A stretch of 64,000 nucleotides of DNA from positions 699,501 to 763,500 of the forward strand of contig CM024183.1 in assembly GCA_013433145.1 (NCBI GenBank), given 5' to 3'. Shown one piece after another: positions 48,317-59,407 of the stretch (its first letter is position 1; each line of letters opens with the position of its first letter). The DNA is from Ascaris suum (lineage: Eukaryota > Nematoda > Chromadorea > Rhabditida > Ascarididae). The position numbers were made by a program, and so were the translations under genes. The notes under the pieces were generated by a model. That model saw only the letters and a list, made by a program, of their open reading frames with translations, made no database searches and had not been told where the DNA came from.

Positions 48317-49749
48317 CAGGAATTTTTAATGACAGCTCTCATATATTCAAGGTAAAGGTTTTTCACCTTCACTTACCTCCCTATGTGAGAGTATTCTGAT
48401 CTTAAATAGCAAATAGCAGAAATGTGCCAAGCTCTTCGATACTGATAAGGGAATGGTTTAAAACATAAATGCACAAATCCGCAATCCATTAAAGTATTGT
48501 CTCTAAAACGCTGTTCACAAAGGCGACCATACCTACTTTCACTATCCGATCCCTATAACCCGGTCGGTTTTTCAACTGCGTTAACTTTTTCCAGCAAAAA
48601 TAATTTCAACCAAAGTAACACAAGTGACGAATGGCATAATCAAAGAATACAGAGCATGGAAGTCGGAAAATTTATATAATTACGTCTACAACTGAAATAC
48701 TTTGCCGGAATATTTTCAATTACAATTAGCGAAATCAATCAATCAATATATTTTCCCTTTCAATCGATTCCTATAGATATGCTGTACGCATGAACTCAAC
48801 GATGAACTTTAAATGTAATAACGCAGAGGATTTCATATTATTTATCTACTGTGATATGTCACATATCACTCATATCACATATCTTTCATATCACATCTAC
48901 TTTATTCTTATGCTCTCGAGTTGTTCGTTGAAGTCTTCTGAGAGTCGATAGCCTCGACCATTAGGATCAGTAGCCAACGAGAAGCATGTGTGCTTGAGCT
49001 TAGGTGACAGCATTCTATCATCTAAGGATTTCCGTCGAAATCCGCATTTCCTCTTTCCTCTCACCCACCCGGTCCCCCCCCCTACGCTCCGATTGGAATC
49101 ACTTAAAACTAATTGGTAGCTTTTCCTCGTTCAAATGAACTAAAAATCATATAAAAATTTAAGCAGAATTAAATGCAACGTTTGAATTATTTGTAGGTTC
49201 GTTTACAAACGTTTTACATCGTTTCATTGTTTATTCAAGACTATTAGTTTCTTGGTACCTTACTGAAGGCAATTAGCTTATTGCACATAGAGGAAGAGAC
49301 GAAATAAAAAAAAAAAAAAAACTAAAATGTAAAAAAAGAATAATTGCAAATTAATAAATTTCAATTATATAAGTAGAAATTTTAAAGAGAGGAAGAGAAA
49401 ACAAACAACAACAACTAAGGAATAATTATTACCTAGTGATGATTTAAAAAAAAAACCCCCCATAGCAATTTTAACATATTATAGAAGCTTAAACCATAGT
49501 GCAATATTTTTCATAGCAGATTTTTTGCAATTATGAGAATTTTTAAAAATTGCAATGGAATTGTATTTGCATTTTTTTTTTGTTCATAATAGATAATGCT
49601 TAAAATTCTATATTTTAAATTGCAATTAAAAAAATTATACTTTAAAATACTTCGAAATTATAAAATTGAAATAGAATTACTAAGTGTAATTTTTTATAAA
49701 TATGGAAATCAAATAGTTAGAATATAGGAAATGCATCAACAATCGCAAA

Positions 49750-49923
49750 ATGCAAGTGTCATTTTGGATTCTTGCCAAAAATGCCAAAAATACACACGCA
49801 TCACTACACACTAACGAATGCATCCACAAACAACATTGCGACGATTTCAGCGGAAAAAGAGCGCCGAAACGCAAGCGTGCTGCCGCCGCCGATATTGCTA
49901 TACGGGCAATGAGGCTAGCCTAG
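49750..49923 (+). CDS. Candidate small ORF with basic C-terminal motif (57 aa)
   Basis: ATG at 49750 to TAG at 49921-49923 in one exon. The second half is unusually GC-rich for this region and reads CDDFSGKRAPKRKRAAAADI, resembling a nuclear localisation signal followed by an alanine-rich helix. A second frame of the same stretch is also open (reading ETQACCRRRYCYTGNEASLE), so the coding frame is uncertain. A good acceptor (ACGATTTCAG) sits inside. No family is recognised. Confidence 0.2.
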   Translation: MQVSFWILAKNAKNTHASLHTNECIHKQHCDDFSGKRAPKRKRAAAADIAIRAMRLA

Positions 49924-50057
49924 AATATATAGGCGTGGTCGAAATAATACGTCATTTTATAAGCAATACGTTGTTGGCGATTATGAAATATGGATGTTTT
50001 TTGAAATAAATAGGAAAATGCGCCCAGAAAGGGGTACAATATGTGCTTTTTTTGCAG

Positions 50058-50354
50058 TTTCATTTAATGATCCACTGCTTAACGAAGCGTTACTATGAAT
50101 TGCCAATAAATTCTAAAACGATCGCAATATTCCAGTCAAATTTAACTTCTCCTTTCTCTAGTAGAAACTCTTCTAAGAAACATTCATTTTTCTCCGACCC
50201 GACAGGTTGAGATGATACTCTCATCAGTCTTGAAGACATGCATATTTTTAAACATCATGAGATGGCGACAATTTACGTCGAAGGTAAGGGATCAACCTGT
50301 ATTTGTACCATTGACGACGCGGAGCAAGGAATGCGCAAACTTCAACTCTCATAG
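50058..50354 (+). pseudogene. Coding-like fragment with one in-frame TGA
   Basis: After a strong acceptor (CTTTTTTTGCAG, ending 50057) one frame runs 98 codons to TAG at 50352, interrupted only by TGA at 50208-50210. The half after the TGA is rich in Asp, Glu, Gly and His (for example DDTLISLEDMHIFKHHEMA and YVEGKGSTCICTIDDAEQG), which AT-driven chance frames seldom give. An AATAAA follows at 50367-50372. Options are a decayed exon, a TGG-to-TGA change, recoding, or chance. No family is recognised. Confidence 0.25.
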
Positions 50355-50724
50355 GATAAACCGTGGAATAAAGATATATGCTGCAGCGTGATTTTTAAAA
50401 AAAAATTGCTTTAGGGTAACCAACTGTAGGATTAGGGGAATAAAGGTATAACACCTTCTACGAAAATCCTACTATAATGTGCTTTAAAAAAAATTTATTG
50501 CAGGTAAGCAATAACTACAACAATTCTAGCTCGTCGAGTGTTCAATTTTTATGCATTATTCTTGCAGTAATTGTTTTCATTAGCTTGATTAATATCACTA
50601 TGAAATGTAATCAGGTATAAGGGTCGATCCTATTTTTTATTCCTATGCAAATGTGAAGATGGGAAGATAATTTCGGCGTTTCGCTGAGGCATACAGTATA
50701 AAATTATTGGAATACTTCGATTAG

Positions 50725-50826
50725 TGCCAGAGGGGTGTAATAACAATCGTTGCACCTGCTCCATATTTACTTCCGGTGGCCCATGAAGATACCATCAAAA
50801 TGCTTAAGCAATTAAGTTCTTTTTAA
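50725..50826 (+). pseudogene. Coding-like fragment, possible terminal exon piece
   Basis: Following TTCGATTAG, one frame reads CQRGVITIVAPAPYLLPVAH, then EDTIKMLKQL to a TAA at 50824. It lies 370 bases after the fragment at 50058-50354 on the same strand and may belong to the same eroded gene. Too short to assign. Confidence 0.15.
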
Positions 50827-52262
50827 TTGTTAGATTGTAAAACTTGTTAGCCAGGTGAGCAAGATGCAAAAGCGCATGCTATAGCCAAACTGCTTGACAC
50901 ATTTTTTTTTCGCCAATTATTCTGGTTATAAATATATTCAAAAAACATTACGGGAAAGATTTCCGGTCTTTTTATTGTGATATATACTTCACAATGAATG
51001 ATAGAAATTTGCTTCTAGCAATATCACAAATGTGAATGTCGTCGGTATTCGATCCGGAGCAATAAAGCAATAAAGCAAAAATTAGGATCACAAAAATGAA
51101 GAGATCCAGAAATGTGGAAGTTTGATAAGACTTAATTATGCTAAATGATCTTTTATTTGATTGCATGCTGAAATTTCATCTACGAAATAAAAATATGCAT
51201 ATCCCAGCTGATTGAAGGAAATCATAATGTGATTGAAATTTAAATAATTTTCCCCACTACGAAATCATAGTGGGGAAATTCATAGATCACAATCCATCAG
51301 AACTGAAATTTGCGCCATTTTATGAAAAAATAGCCAAAAAAAATTTTTTTTTGATTTCAAATAAGCTAATAAAAAGTTCTCAAAAATTTAACCATTTTGA
51401 GGCTGAAAAAAATTTTTGCATTCAAAAAATTCATCGAATTTTTCGGAGAAAAGATCAAAAAAAAAAATTCATCTGTATGTAAATTTAAATATGTAAATTT
51501 TTTAAAATTTTATTTAAATTTATCTCCACGTAAAATTTAAATATCTATATATATAACATGTAAATTTAAAATCTCATATTTTTTTAAAGAATAAATACAT
51601 GAAAATTTGATGTACGTTTTTTTCAATGAATCATGAAGAATTCAGTGAAAACGTCTAACAAAAGAAATGTCGTATAGGTGTGGCCGGCCGGTCATCTGGT
51701 CGGCATATATACGAACGAGCCGATATCGTTTGCAAAACTAAACAATAAACATTGCAATGGATCGTTTATTCCTTTCTACTCGATAAACGAAACCATATCC
51801 ACAACGTACAATGTAACATTTCCTTTCATTTGCATAATAAATCCCAATATCATTTCGTCTTTTTCGTAAAATAAGTGAGTAAACGTTGATATTTTATGCA
51901 AATTTTTTTTTCGCACTCTATTTCACCATCGTTTTTATGTCATTTGAAAAAAAAATTTTTTTTTTTTTAATATATGCGATATAAATTCTTCAAATTTCGA
52001 TTTTTGTATTTTTTTTTTTTTTTGATTTGAAACGTATGCAAATTTTGTATTCAAAAAAAAAGTTTTTCCGGTAATTCATTCAATCAAGTCGAAATTTCGA
52101 TAAACATAGAATTCATGAAAGTTTTTTTTTTTTTTTATCTTTATTGGCCTATAAATGCTTTTTGATCAATGCAAATTACGGGAAAGGTGTTATTATATAT
52201 TGTATATCATACTTATTGAATTTTATAATTTTGTTTTCAGCTATTCGCAATCTGTAATTGTT

Positions 52263-52300
52263 GGACAGACAAATGGACAGACCGGTAGACAGACAAGCAG
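52263..52300. repeat. GACA-type short repeat cluster
   Basis: Imperfect GACAGACA units, the reverse complement of the TGTC clusters in the lec-1 introns. Confidence 0.7.
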
Positions 52301-55300
52301 ACACGTGCACACATTCATGCGCACAGACATGACGTTTACTATAACGCGCTCTTGCAATTCTCTTTTACAAAAAAAGCACAATGAAAATAATTATGAAAGA
52401 AAGAAAAAGAAATTGAAATTGAAAGACTTGAAAGCGACGATCAAATTACTGAAAAAAAGGTGGCTGTTAAGAAAGATTCAAGCCCAATAGTTGAATGTTT
52501 TTTGAATGTGTTTTAGTGATTACAATGACCGACCCGCTTCAATTTCAAAATGTGCTAATGAATTTATCTCGGAGTTCATGTCGATCGATTGATATCGGGG
52601 TTAAACACAGAATGCAGCCAAGAATATTTGACTGATCGGATGATTCAATAAACGATCGACCGCTCAATGAATTCTACTCAATTTAAAATGAAAAACTGAT
52701 TAACTGGAAATTATGCAAACTAGTGCTCGTTTAGTCCTAATTCAATATGCAAATGTATGCTCGTTAAAGTTATGTCGACTTTTACTGGTCGACGAACAGA
52801 TATGCAAATGAACAGTCAGTCATGCATACGACAGCAATTGTTAATACGAGAATGTGGAAAAAGAAAAAAAAGGAAAAATGGAAGTAGCTGTAGATAAAGC
52901 GTTTGTCAGGCTTTAAAGAGCTGGACAAAAGAAAGCAACGCTGAACAATGGGGAAAATTTCGAAGCAGATAACGTGCATTGTGATATATGATAAAATAAT
53001 GCTAATATATGATAAAACAAGGATACCGGGAAAAAGGAATCGAAGGGACGAGAAAGGATGGAGAAGGGAAGATGAGAATAAAGCATAGCCTGTTCAGTTA
53101 TAAAAATATATACCTCACAGTGTAAACCCCACCTGCTAATAGGGGATTGGGAGGAGGGAAGGCGAAACAACTCTCACGGCGAAAAAGTTAACATAACTCT
53201 TAAGTTTCGAAATATATTTTACTGTTTAATTATATATTTTAAAACTGTATGTAAGTACGAAATGAAATTTTGAAAGGCGTTATTGGTGGAGTATTTTTAC
53301 TTATTACTTTTAAACTAGGCATACGTTTTTCAACGAACGGAAAAATTCGCTCGACGAGTGTGTGTCCAATGAACGCTTCAAAATATGATAATAGAAAAAA
53401 ATTCAATTCAATTCAATTCTATGTCATATTAGCGATAATAAAGTGAAAACACTTGGAAGAGATTGATAGTATGTTAAGCATTCTCAGAGAAATATAGAAT
53501 TTAAAATAATCGGAAACATATTGAAACAAAAGAGCGTTAGAGGACTAAAGAAGAAGAAAAAATCTTTGCTTTGAAAAAATTAGAGAAAAAAATAACTATG
53601 CAAATAAGCTGATGAAGAAAAAATATATGTATAGTGCTAAGAAATGAAGGAAAAAAAAATAGAACACTAGTATCATATAAAGCATGTTTATTATTCCAGA
53701 ATAGCAATAGCCGGCAGCTAACATATTTTTTATCGATTCATTTTGACAGAGAATTGAATAATGGAAGAGGCTATAAAGAGAGAGAGGAAAGGTAAAAAGA
53801 AAAGAGGAAGAGAGAGGATTGGGCGGAAAGGAGATTGATCAACACATACAATGAGGCAAACAAAGATTGGATTGCCACGACACATTTCCATGAATGCATC
53901 ACACTATCGGCGATACGAGAATCGACTTCGTCTCGTCGAAGATGCTTTACATAGAATGTAAGGGATCGCGATAAAGCGAATATAAGGGATCGAACACCCA
54001 CGTATTCGCCGACATATAATATAATAAAGTTAGATATTAGACGTATATAAACAAGCTCTAAAATTTTATGCGATACAGCAAGGAGGGGGATTATTCAAAG
54101 TCTTACGGTAGATCATGCATGAAGCTCATAAACTAACGTTAACTATAATTTACTATGCTAAAGAATTTTGAAACTTTTGCAGAAAATGATATGATTTCAA
54201 ACGAGAATAAAGAATAAAGTTGTGTAATTTTCTCTATAGCTCATTGTTAATTCTTTTGTGAATTAGAGCCGCTTTTAGTGTGTTTGCAATTGATTGCCTA
54301 TTAATTTACACGTTGTTGAGTAAAACTTTACAGCAAATTCGTTAATATTCGACAACAAACGTTCCTAATTACTGCAATGAAATTAATCACTACAACAAAA
54401 GAACGCTTCACTTTGCACTTATAACTCGAACGTTTACATTAATTCGAATAGCCCTAAGCTTATAATATATAATCGAAATTTGCATATATCATCAATAAGC
54501 TTATAACAGATAGTATATTTTTTTAAAATATGTACTGGTTTTTCATCGGTTTTTATTATCTAATTTGATAGAATAAATAAGTGAATTATATTAATTAACA
54601 TGAGATATAGTGTGGAAAATTTTATACCAAGCAAAAAAAAAAACTCATTGAATATTAAAATTTTTTTTTTTTTGCAATGAATTGATGAAAATTATGCATA
54701 ACATATTTAAAAATTTTAGTAATAAAAATATGCAAATTTCATTTGGCGATTATATATCTATGCAAAATAATTTTATACTCATAAATCATTATTTGTGATA
54801 TTTTCTTCAATGAGAACTGAAAATAAATTTCATCGATAATTGCAAAAAAATAAAAATAAATAAAAATAAAATAAAATCATCGAACGGAAATAAACATTGA
54901 AGAGAACAAAAACGTTACGGATTCGACTTCAAAAATAATAGTTAAATGGAAACCATTCAAGAATAAATTATATACCCCCATTCCCGAGAACTGAACATCA
55001 ACTCCTCATGCTTCCCCACCTCCCCTATCTTCCCTAACTCCTTCGCATCCAAAAAACATGCGCTCAGTTCTTGGAATGACAATATACACAAAACTTACTA
55101 TACAACACATAGATGATATCACTGGATTAGAATTAACGAATTAAAAACTTATCCTTGAGAACGTCATTGAGTTGACGTTTAAAGTTCACTTATATATTTA
55201 TATAACTTTATTTCTTATCATTATTAATAACTGTGCGAATGACCGGTAGACACCTAACGTGGGCGTATATCATACGCAATAAATCGTTTTACTATACTGT

Positions 55301-55597
55301 AGAAAGCGCTTCACTTTGATAAGCGTTCTCAATGCAATACGTGGGAAAGTGTCGGGTTCAATTATGAAGTGACCACAATTGATAGTGGACTCATCTCGTA
55401 ATCGAATCTTTCTGAGAGCATTCCGCTGATATTTTTTGATCGATTCTTAATGCATTTATGCATATAAATTTTATATGTGGGAATTTTACCGACTTGGCTT
55501 AGCAGTTAGTTATCGTCCCTTTTTTTATGTCATATATTAGTCCGAATAAAATCACGAGAGCAAAAGATTTCTAGAATTTCGCATGAGGGAGATCATT

Positions 55598-55599
<2 letters not shown>

Positions 55600-55692
<93 letters not shown>
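55600..55692. repeat. (AT)n microsatellite
   Basis: About 90 bases of alternating A and T with one slip, followed by a purine-rich GGGAGA-like stretch, 200 bases upstream of the gene at 55888. Confidence 0.95.
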
Positions 55693-55695
<3 letters not shown>

Positions 55696-55887
55696 ATTTT
55701 TTATAGAAAGAAGGGGAGGGAGAGGGAGAGGGGGAGAAAAAATGGAGATTTTTTCAAACTTTCTGTTACCAACGTATTATACATAATGTGAGCGAAAGAG
55801 AGGATTGGATAATCGTGATAAAAAAAATGCGCGCAAAAAAAGAGAGAACAAAACGCATCATAATTTATAAAATATAATTACAAAAAA

Positions 55888-57692
55888 ATGGGAAATTCTC
55901 ATAGAATTGCTTCAATTTTTCTTAGCATGAATATAGCAGCGGCAGTTCGAAGTTTTCCGGATAGGTATAGTGATAACATTTCCGGAAAAATCGTTTCAGG
56001 TAGTGATTACTCTCAGAGTGAAAAAAAATATTCATCTATTTCTTAAGAACTATAAAGAGGAAATTCCTAATAGCTGAAGATATAAAAGTGAAAAGCTAGT
56101 CAACCCATCTCATACCATACTTTCTATGTGATATACGGAGTGACGGACAAGAGCGTTGCTATTCTACCGCATAGATCAAAGATGAACTCCAATTCCTCCA
56201 GCCCCCCCTCCCCCCCCCCCCCCCGCCCCTTCCATCTTCGCCATGATTATTCAGCCCAGCATTCGCGAATCGTAACATCGCTTATGAGTTTTTGAATTGA
56301 GATCGCAATATTAGATACGGACATAGATAAATAAAATTCCGTTTAAAAAACCTATAATAATTACTTGTTCTAGTTGATTTTAGAAAGAATCTTTTATACG
56401 GCGATCGATTGTCTCATAAAGGTGATTTTCGTTTGCCATAAAATGTTGAGTAATGTCCACTTGGTTTATAAACATTTAGAGATTAGAAAAAGGTTTGTTG
56501 AGAAGTGAGTTTCCCCGGAAGAGGTTTATTTTTGGTGACCATGGCTTCGGTTGGGTACTACATGAGTAGCGGTTCCAGCAGGCGAAAGTAGGGTCGCTTT
56601 TTTTCGCATATAATGAAGAAAAGCAAACAGCCTATTAAGTGGAAGAAAAGTGTTAGTCGCCAAAGATGAGATAATGAGTATTGGTGGTCGGCGATGGGAG
56701 GAGGAGGGGAGGAGGGGGGAGGGGAAGACGAGGTGGGAGGAAGCGTGCATTCGAGGATTTTTGTTGCTTTTATCCTCCTTATATCGTTAGAAATTTATTT
56801 TAAAAAATTCCATAAAATTATTTATATTATATAAACTCGCTGATGCACTCGTAACTTAAATTCAAATTTATAAAAATTCAAAAATTTTTCCACTCGATCA
56901 ATCGATAATTATGAATCAACAATCGATCCTATGTTGGATCAATAGGCATTCTTAGGTTTTCAACACTGCATGTTTTCATTTTCAATTAATGATCAAATAA
57001 GTGAAGTAAACGAAATTTACAATAGTCAATATTAAATATTATATGAAATATCGTAATTAAGATGCAGTATTAACATATAGTTACTAGTAATATATTTTAT
57101 TGAGTATCGAGAATTTGAATAGATATACACAAAAAATGAACAGTCATTACTGCATATTTTTCATTCAATTATATGGATATTTGTTGATAAGTAAGGGTAT
57201 TCTTTGACCAATACTTTCCAGTAAGTATTCGAATTGACTGATGACCGATGCAGATGGTCAAGAGCGCTAATGCACCTTCGAAAACGATGGGAAAAAACTG
57301 GAGCAGAAAAAAACCTCTGTAAGCATATTTTTGTTATATTTTGCCGATCGGCTTGGTAAAATAACGAATAACCAACTAGGGAAATTTGAATTAATATGCA
57401 AATGAATTTCTTATAGAAATTTGCACTTATTTATGAGGATGGTGATCCTATCGACGCGTTAAATTGCCCATCGGTTGGTTATCCACCAGATTATATACGG
57501 CAGGCACTAAACCCAAGCAAAAAATTTCTCTACGAATTACAAATAGAAAATATCAAAGTGTGGTGGTACCGGCAAGAGCGGTTTCAGCCTCCACACTGTC
57601 CGATTAAGTATCCGTCGTTAAAAACGAATGAGATAGAACAGCTATGGAGATTATGTGACGTGTTTTGTGCTGCTATGTTTGAAAATAGATAA
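55888..57692 (+). CDS. Unrecognised protein, 4 exons with one frame conflict (about 190 aa)
   Basis: Exons: 55888-55999, 56384-56504, 57254-57318, 57417-57692. Junctions 1-2 (phase 1) and 2-3 (phase 2) agree and have good GT/AG sites. The protein starts MGNSHRIASIFLSMN, continues with SERIFYTAIDCLIKVIFVCH (a possible hydrophobic helix), then a basic helical part, KHLEIRKRFVEKWSRALMHL then RKRWEK. The last exon carries YEDGDPIDALNCPSVGYPPD, VWWYRQERFQPPHCPIKYPS and LWRLCDVFCAAMFENR, then TAA. The donor at 57318 leaves phase 1, while exon 4 is open only at phase 0; one base fewer in either A-run of exon 3 would reconcile them. So this is either an assembly indel, a frameshifted allele or pseudogene, or my exon 3 boundary is wrong. 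Residue use is clearly protein-like, but I know no family. MGNS could suggest N-myristoylation, though position 6 is Arg, not Ser. Confidence 0.5.
56210..56224. repeat. Poly-C tract (15)
   Basis: Run of 15 C in the first intron of the gene at 55888-57692, inside a longer C-rich stretch. Confidence 0.95.
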
Positions 57693-57931
57693 AAAATTTT
57701 GAATATAAAAGTTCAAACTTGAATATAGAAATTGCATTTTTTTTGTTTAGATTAATCGGAAATTTGAATTTGCATATCAGCTGCTCTAAATTTGCACGTA
57801 TACTAGTCTTCAACTATCGTTAGACTCAATCAAAACTCATACATCATTTCTACATTTTATTCTACTCGTTGGCGGTTGATCGACCTTCGGTGTATTTTTA
57901 AAAAATGGGTCACAATCACGTCGATAAACAG
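57693..57931 (+). promoter_or_regulatory. Operon-like intercistronic gap with acceptors
   Basis: Only about 240 bases separate the stop of the upstream gene from the next candidate start on the same strand. The gap contains a T-rich acceptor (TTTTTTTTGTTTAG at about 57751) and another acceptor (TCGATAAACAG) ending at 57931, one base before an ATG. Nematode operons have such gaps with spliced-leader addition at the downstream gene. No AATAAA is visible after the upstream stop. Confidence 0.3.
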
Positions 57932-57932
57932 G

Positions 57933-59407
57933 ATGGTAAAAATGAAACGCAAATCTCACAAGGGAGATGGATCGGCTGCACATAAACGAGGCTCACATGA
58001 TTCTTTGGGTGCCGATGACTCAGCACAACAACTTGATATACTGGGCACCCAAACGGCACATCCGCTGCAATCTGTCCTGGATAATGCAAAAATTGAGCAA
58101 GTACGACCGGTGCCACAACCTCGATTTGCAGCAGGATGTCCTGGAGCGACCATAATGATGGCTCCAATTTTAGGCGGACTTCCAGGTCCACAAATGCTAA
58201 TGCCTGCATCACCAGAAGCATGTGGAACACGAACTGCTATTTTACAAGGGGGGTTTGACGCAGGGAAAGCGACTCTTCCAGGTTCTTCCGCTCAGTTGGC
58301 GGATGATGCCTCCAATGATCGCCCGTTAAGGGCATTACCTACCGTTCCAGCGGGATTATTGGCCTATGGCACCTCCTGATTGTGCTACCGCTAAACCGAT
58401 GCCTGCAGCTGTTCCCGAACAGGAGCGGCAAGAACTGCCATGTTACAAATGCCTGCTTACGAAATTGTATCTCCAAAATCTCTGGCGAAAACCGCTCTGC
58501 CGCAAATACCTGGTCCACCGTATCGGATGCATGTCAAACCGCATTACCAGATCTTCCTCATAGAAGCGATGTTGAAGGAGGCAGGTAACATTCCTATAAG
58601 ATGATATTTGCAATAACGAAAAAAAAAAGAGAGAGAAAGTGAATCTGTTTACAAGTATCCATTTTATTTATTTATTTATTTATTATTTATTTATTTTTTA
58701 TTTATTTGTTTATTTATTTATTTTTTATTTACTTATTTATTTATTTGTTTATTTATTTATTCATTATTTTAACGTCCCGATGGAAGAAAATGTGCAAAAC
58801 TATGTGAGCAAGAACGAGCAAAACATTGTGAATAATTTAGGCAACACTTGTTGTCCTGAATGGTGAGTGATTGAATGTTTGGAAAATATCTGTTGAGAAA
58901 ATTTTTGAAACAGATGCAAAAAAAACGTGAAAAATTTAGCATAAAAAGGAAAAATATCTTGGAAGATAGATAAGATAAAGATAGAAAAAACAACAATGAA
59001 AGAATTGTTAAGCGCAATCATTTGACTGAATCCTTATTGATCTTGCTAGTCATCTCATATATTGTGAATCAAAAACTCCTCTAACATCGTTGCTGAAAGC
59101 TTCAAGAGAGGCGGAAGTGAGGGATTAGCCATACGGTTGCAATGGAACTTCTTTCTTTGCGTCTCTTGTCGCTTACGGTCTCTAGCATTAATCTTTAACT
59201 TGCGGTAGTCCATTGCAGCTCGAGCCTCAGGAAAAAATTAGGACCTTTTTTGTCTTTTTTTTTTTTGCAGGAGCGAACGTAATTACCGCCACAACTTCGA
59301 AGGACGATTATTTCAGCATGTCAACTCCACAATCATCGAGTATTATAAAATTTATAACTGTAGAGTATTCGACATGCTCATATCGATTATATCGGGATGA
59401 AAAATGA
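57933..59407 (+). CDS. Candidate Pro/Met/Ala-rich protein with basic N-terminus, structure uncertain
   Basis: A GC-richer stretch at 57930-58590 is clearly non-random. One phase-consistent reading uses exons 57933-58252, 58296-58324, 58423-58584 and 59271-59407 (648 bases, 215 aa) with GT/AG introns of 43, 98 and 686 bases. The N-terminus (MVKMKRKSHKGDGSAAHKRG) is highly basic and looks nuclear. Then come VRPVPQPRFAAGCPGATIMM, ILGGLPGPQMLMPASPEACG, MLQMPAYEIVSPKSLAKTAL, PQIPGPPYRMHVKPHYQIFL and IEAMLKEAG; the last exon reads ANVITATTSKDDYFSM and ends YRLYRDEK. The 43- and 98-base introns are GC-rich and themselves protein-like (for example YLPFQRDYWPMAPPDCATAK), so indels in a single continuous exon are an equal explanation. 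The last exon also has a second open frame. No family is recognised. Confidence 0.3.
58663..58765. repeat. (TTTA)n microsatellite, imperfect
   Basis: About 100 bases of TTTA units with TTTG variants and slips, inside the last intron of the candidate gene at 57933-59407. Confidence 0.93.

Larger units (their letters stand above)
34220..49749. other. Long gene-poor interval upstream of lec-1
   Basis: About 15.5 kb with no supported gene. Open frames here are short and mostly Lys/Asn/Phe/Ile-rich, as random AT-rich sequence gives. It holds the lec-1 promoter side, poly-G/C tracts, a 24-bp minisatellite (39723-39952), a GC-richer block with GT repeats (38240-38600), a GC-rich island at 46547-46723, A-n/T-n palindromes and an (AT)n array at 48262-48316. 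Confidence 0.6.
50827..55887. other. Gene-poor AT-rich interval
   Basis: No gene is supported. Dominant contents are A/T homopolymers, A-n/T-n palindromes (for example 51948-51970), a TGTC-type cluster at 52263-52300 and an (AT)n array at 55600-55692 followed by GGGAGA-like repeats. The octamer ATGCAAAT, in either orientation, is frequent here. Confidence 0.6.
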
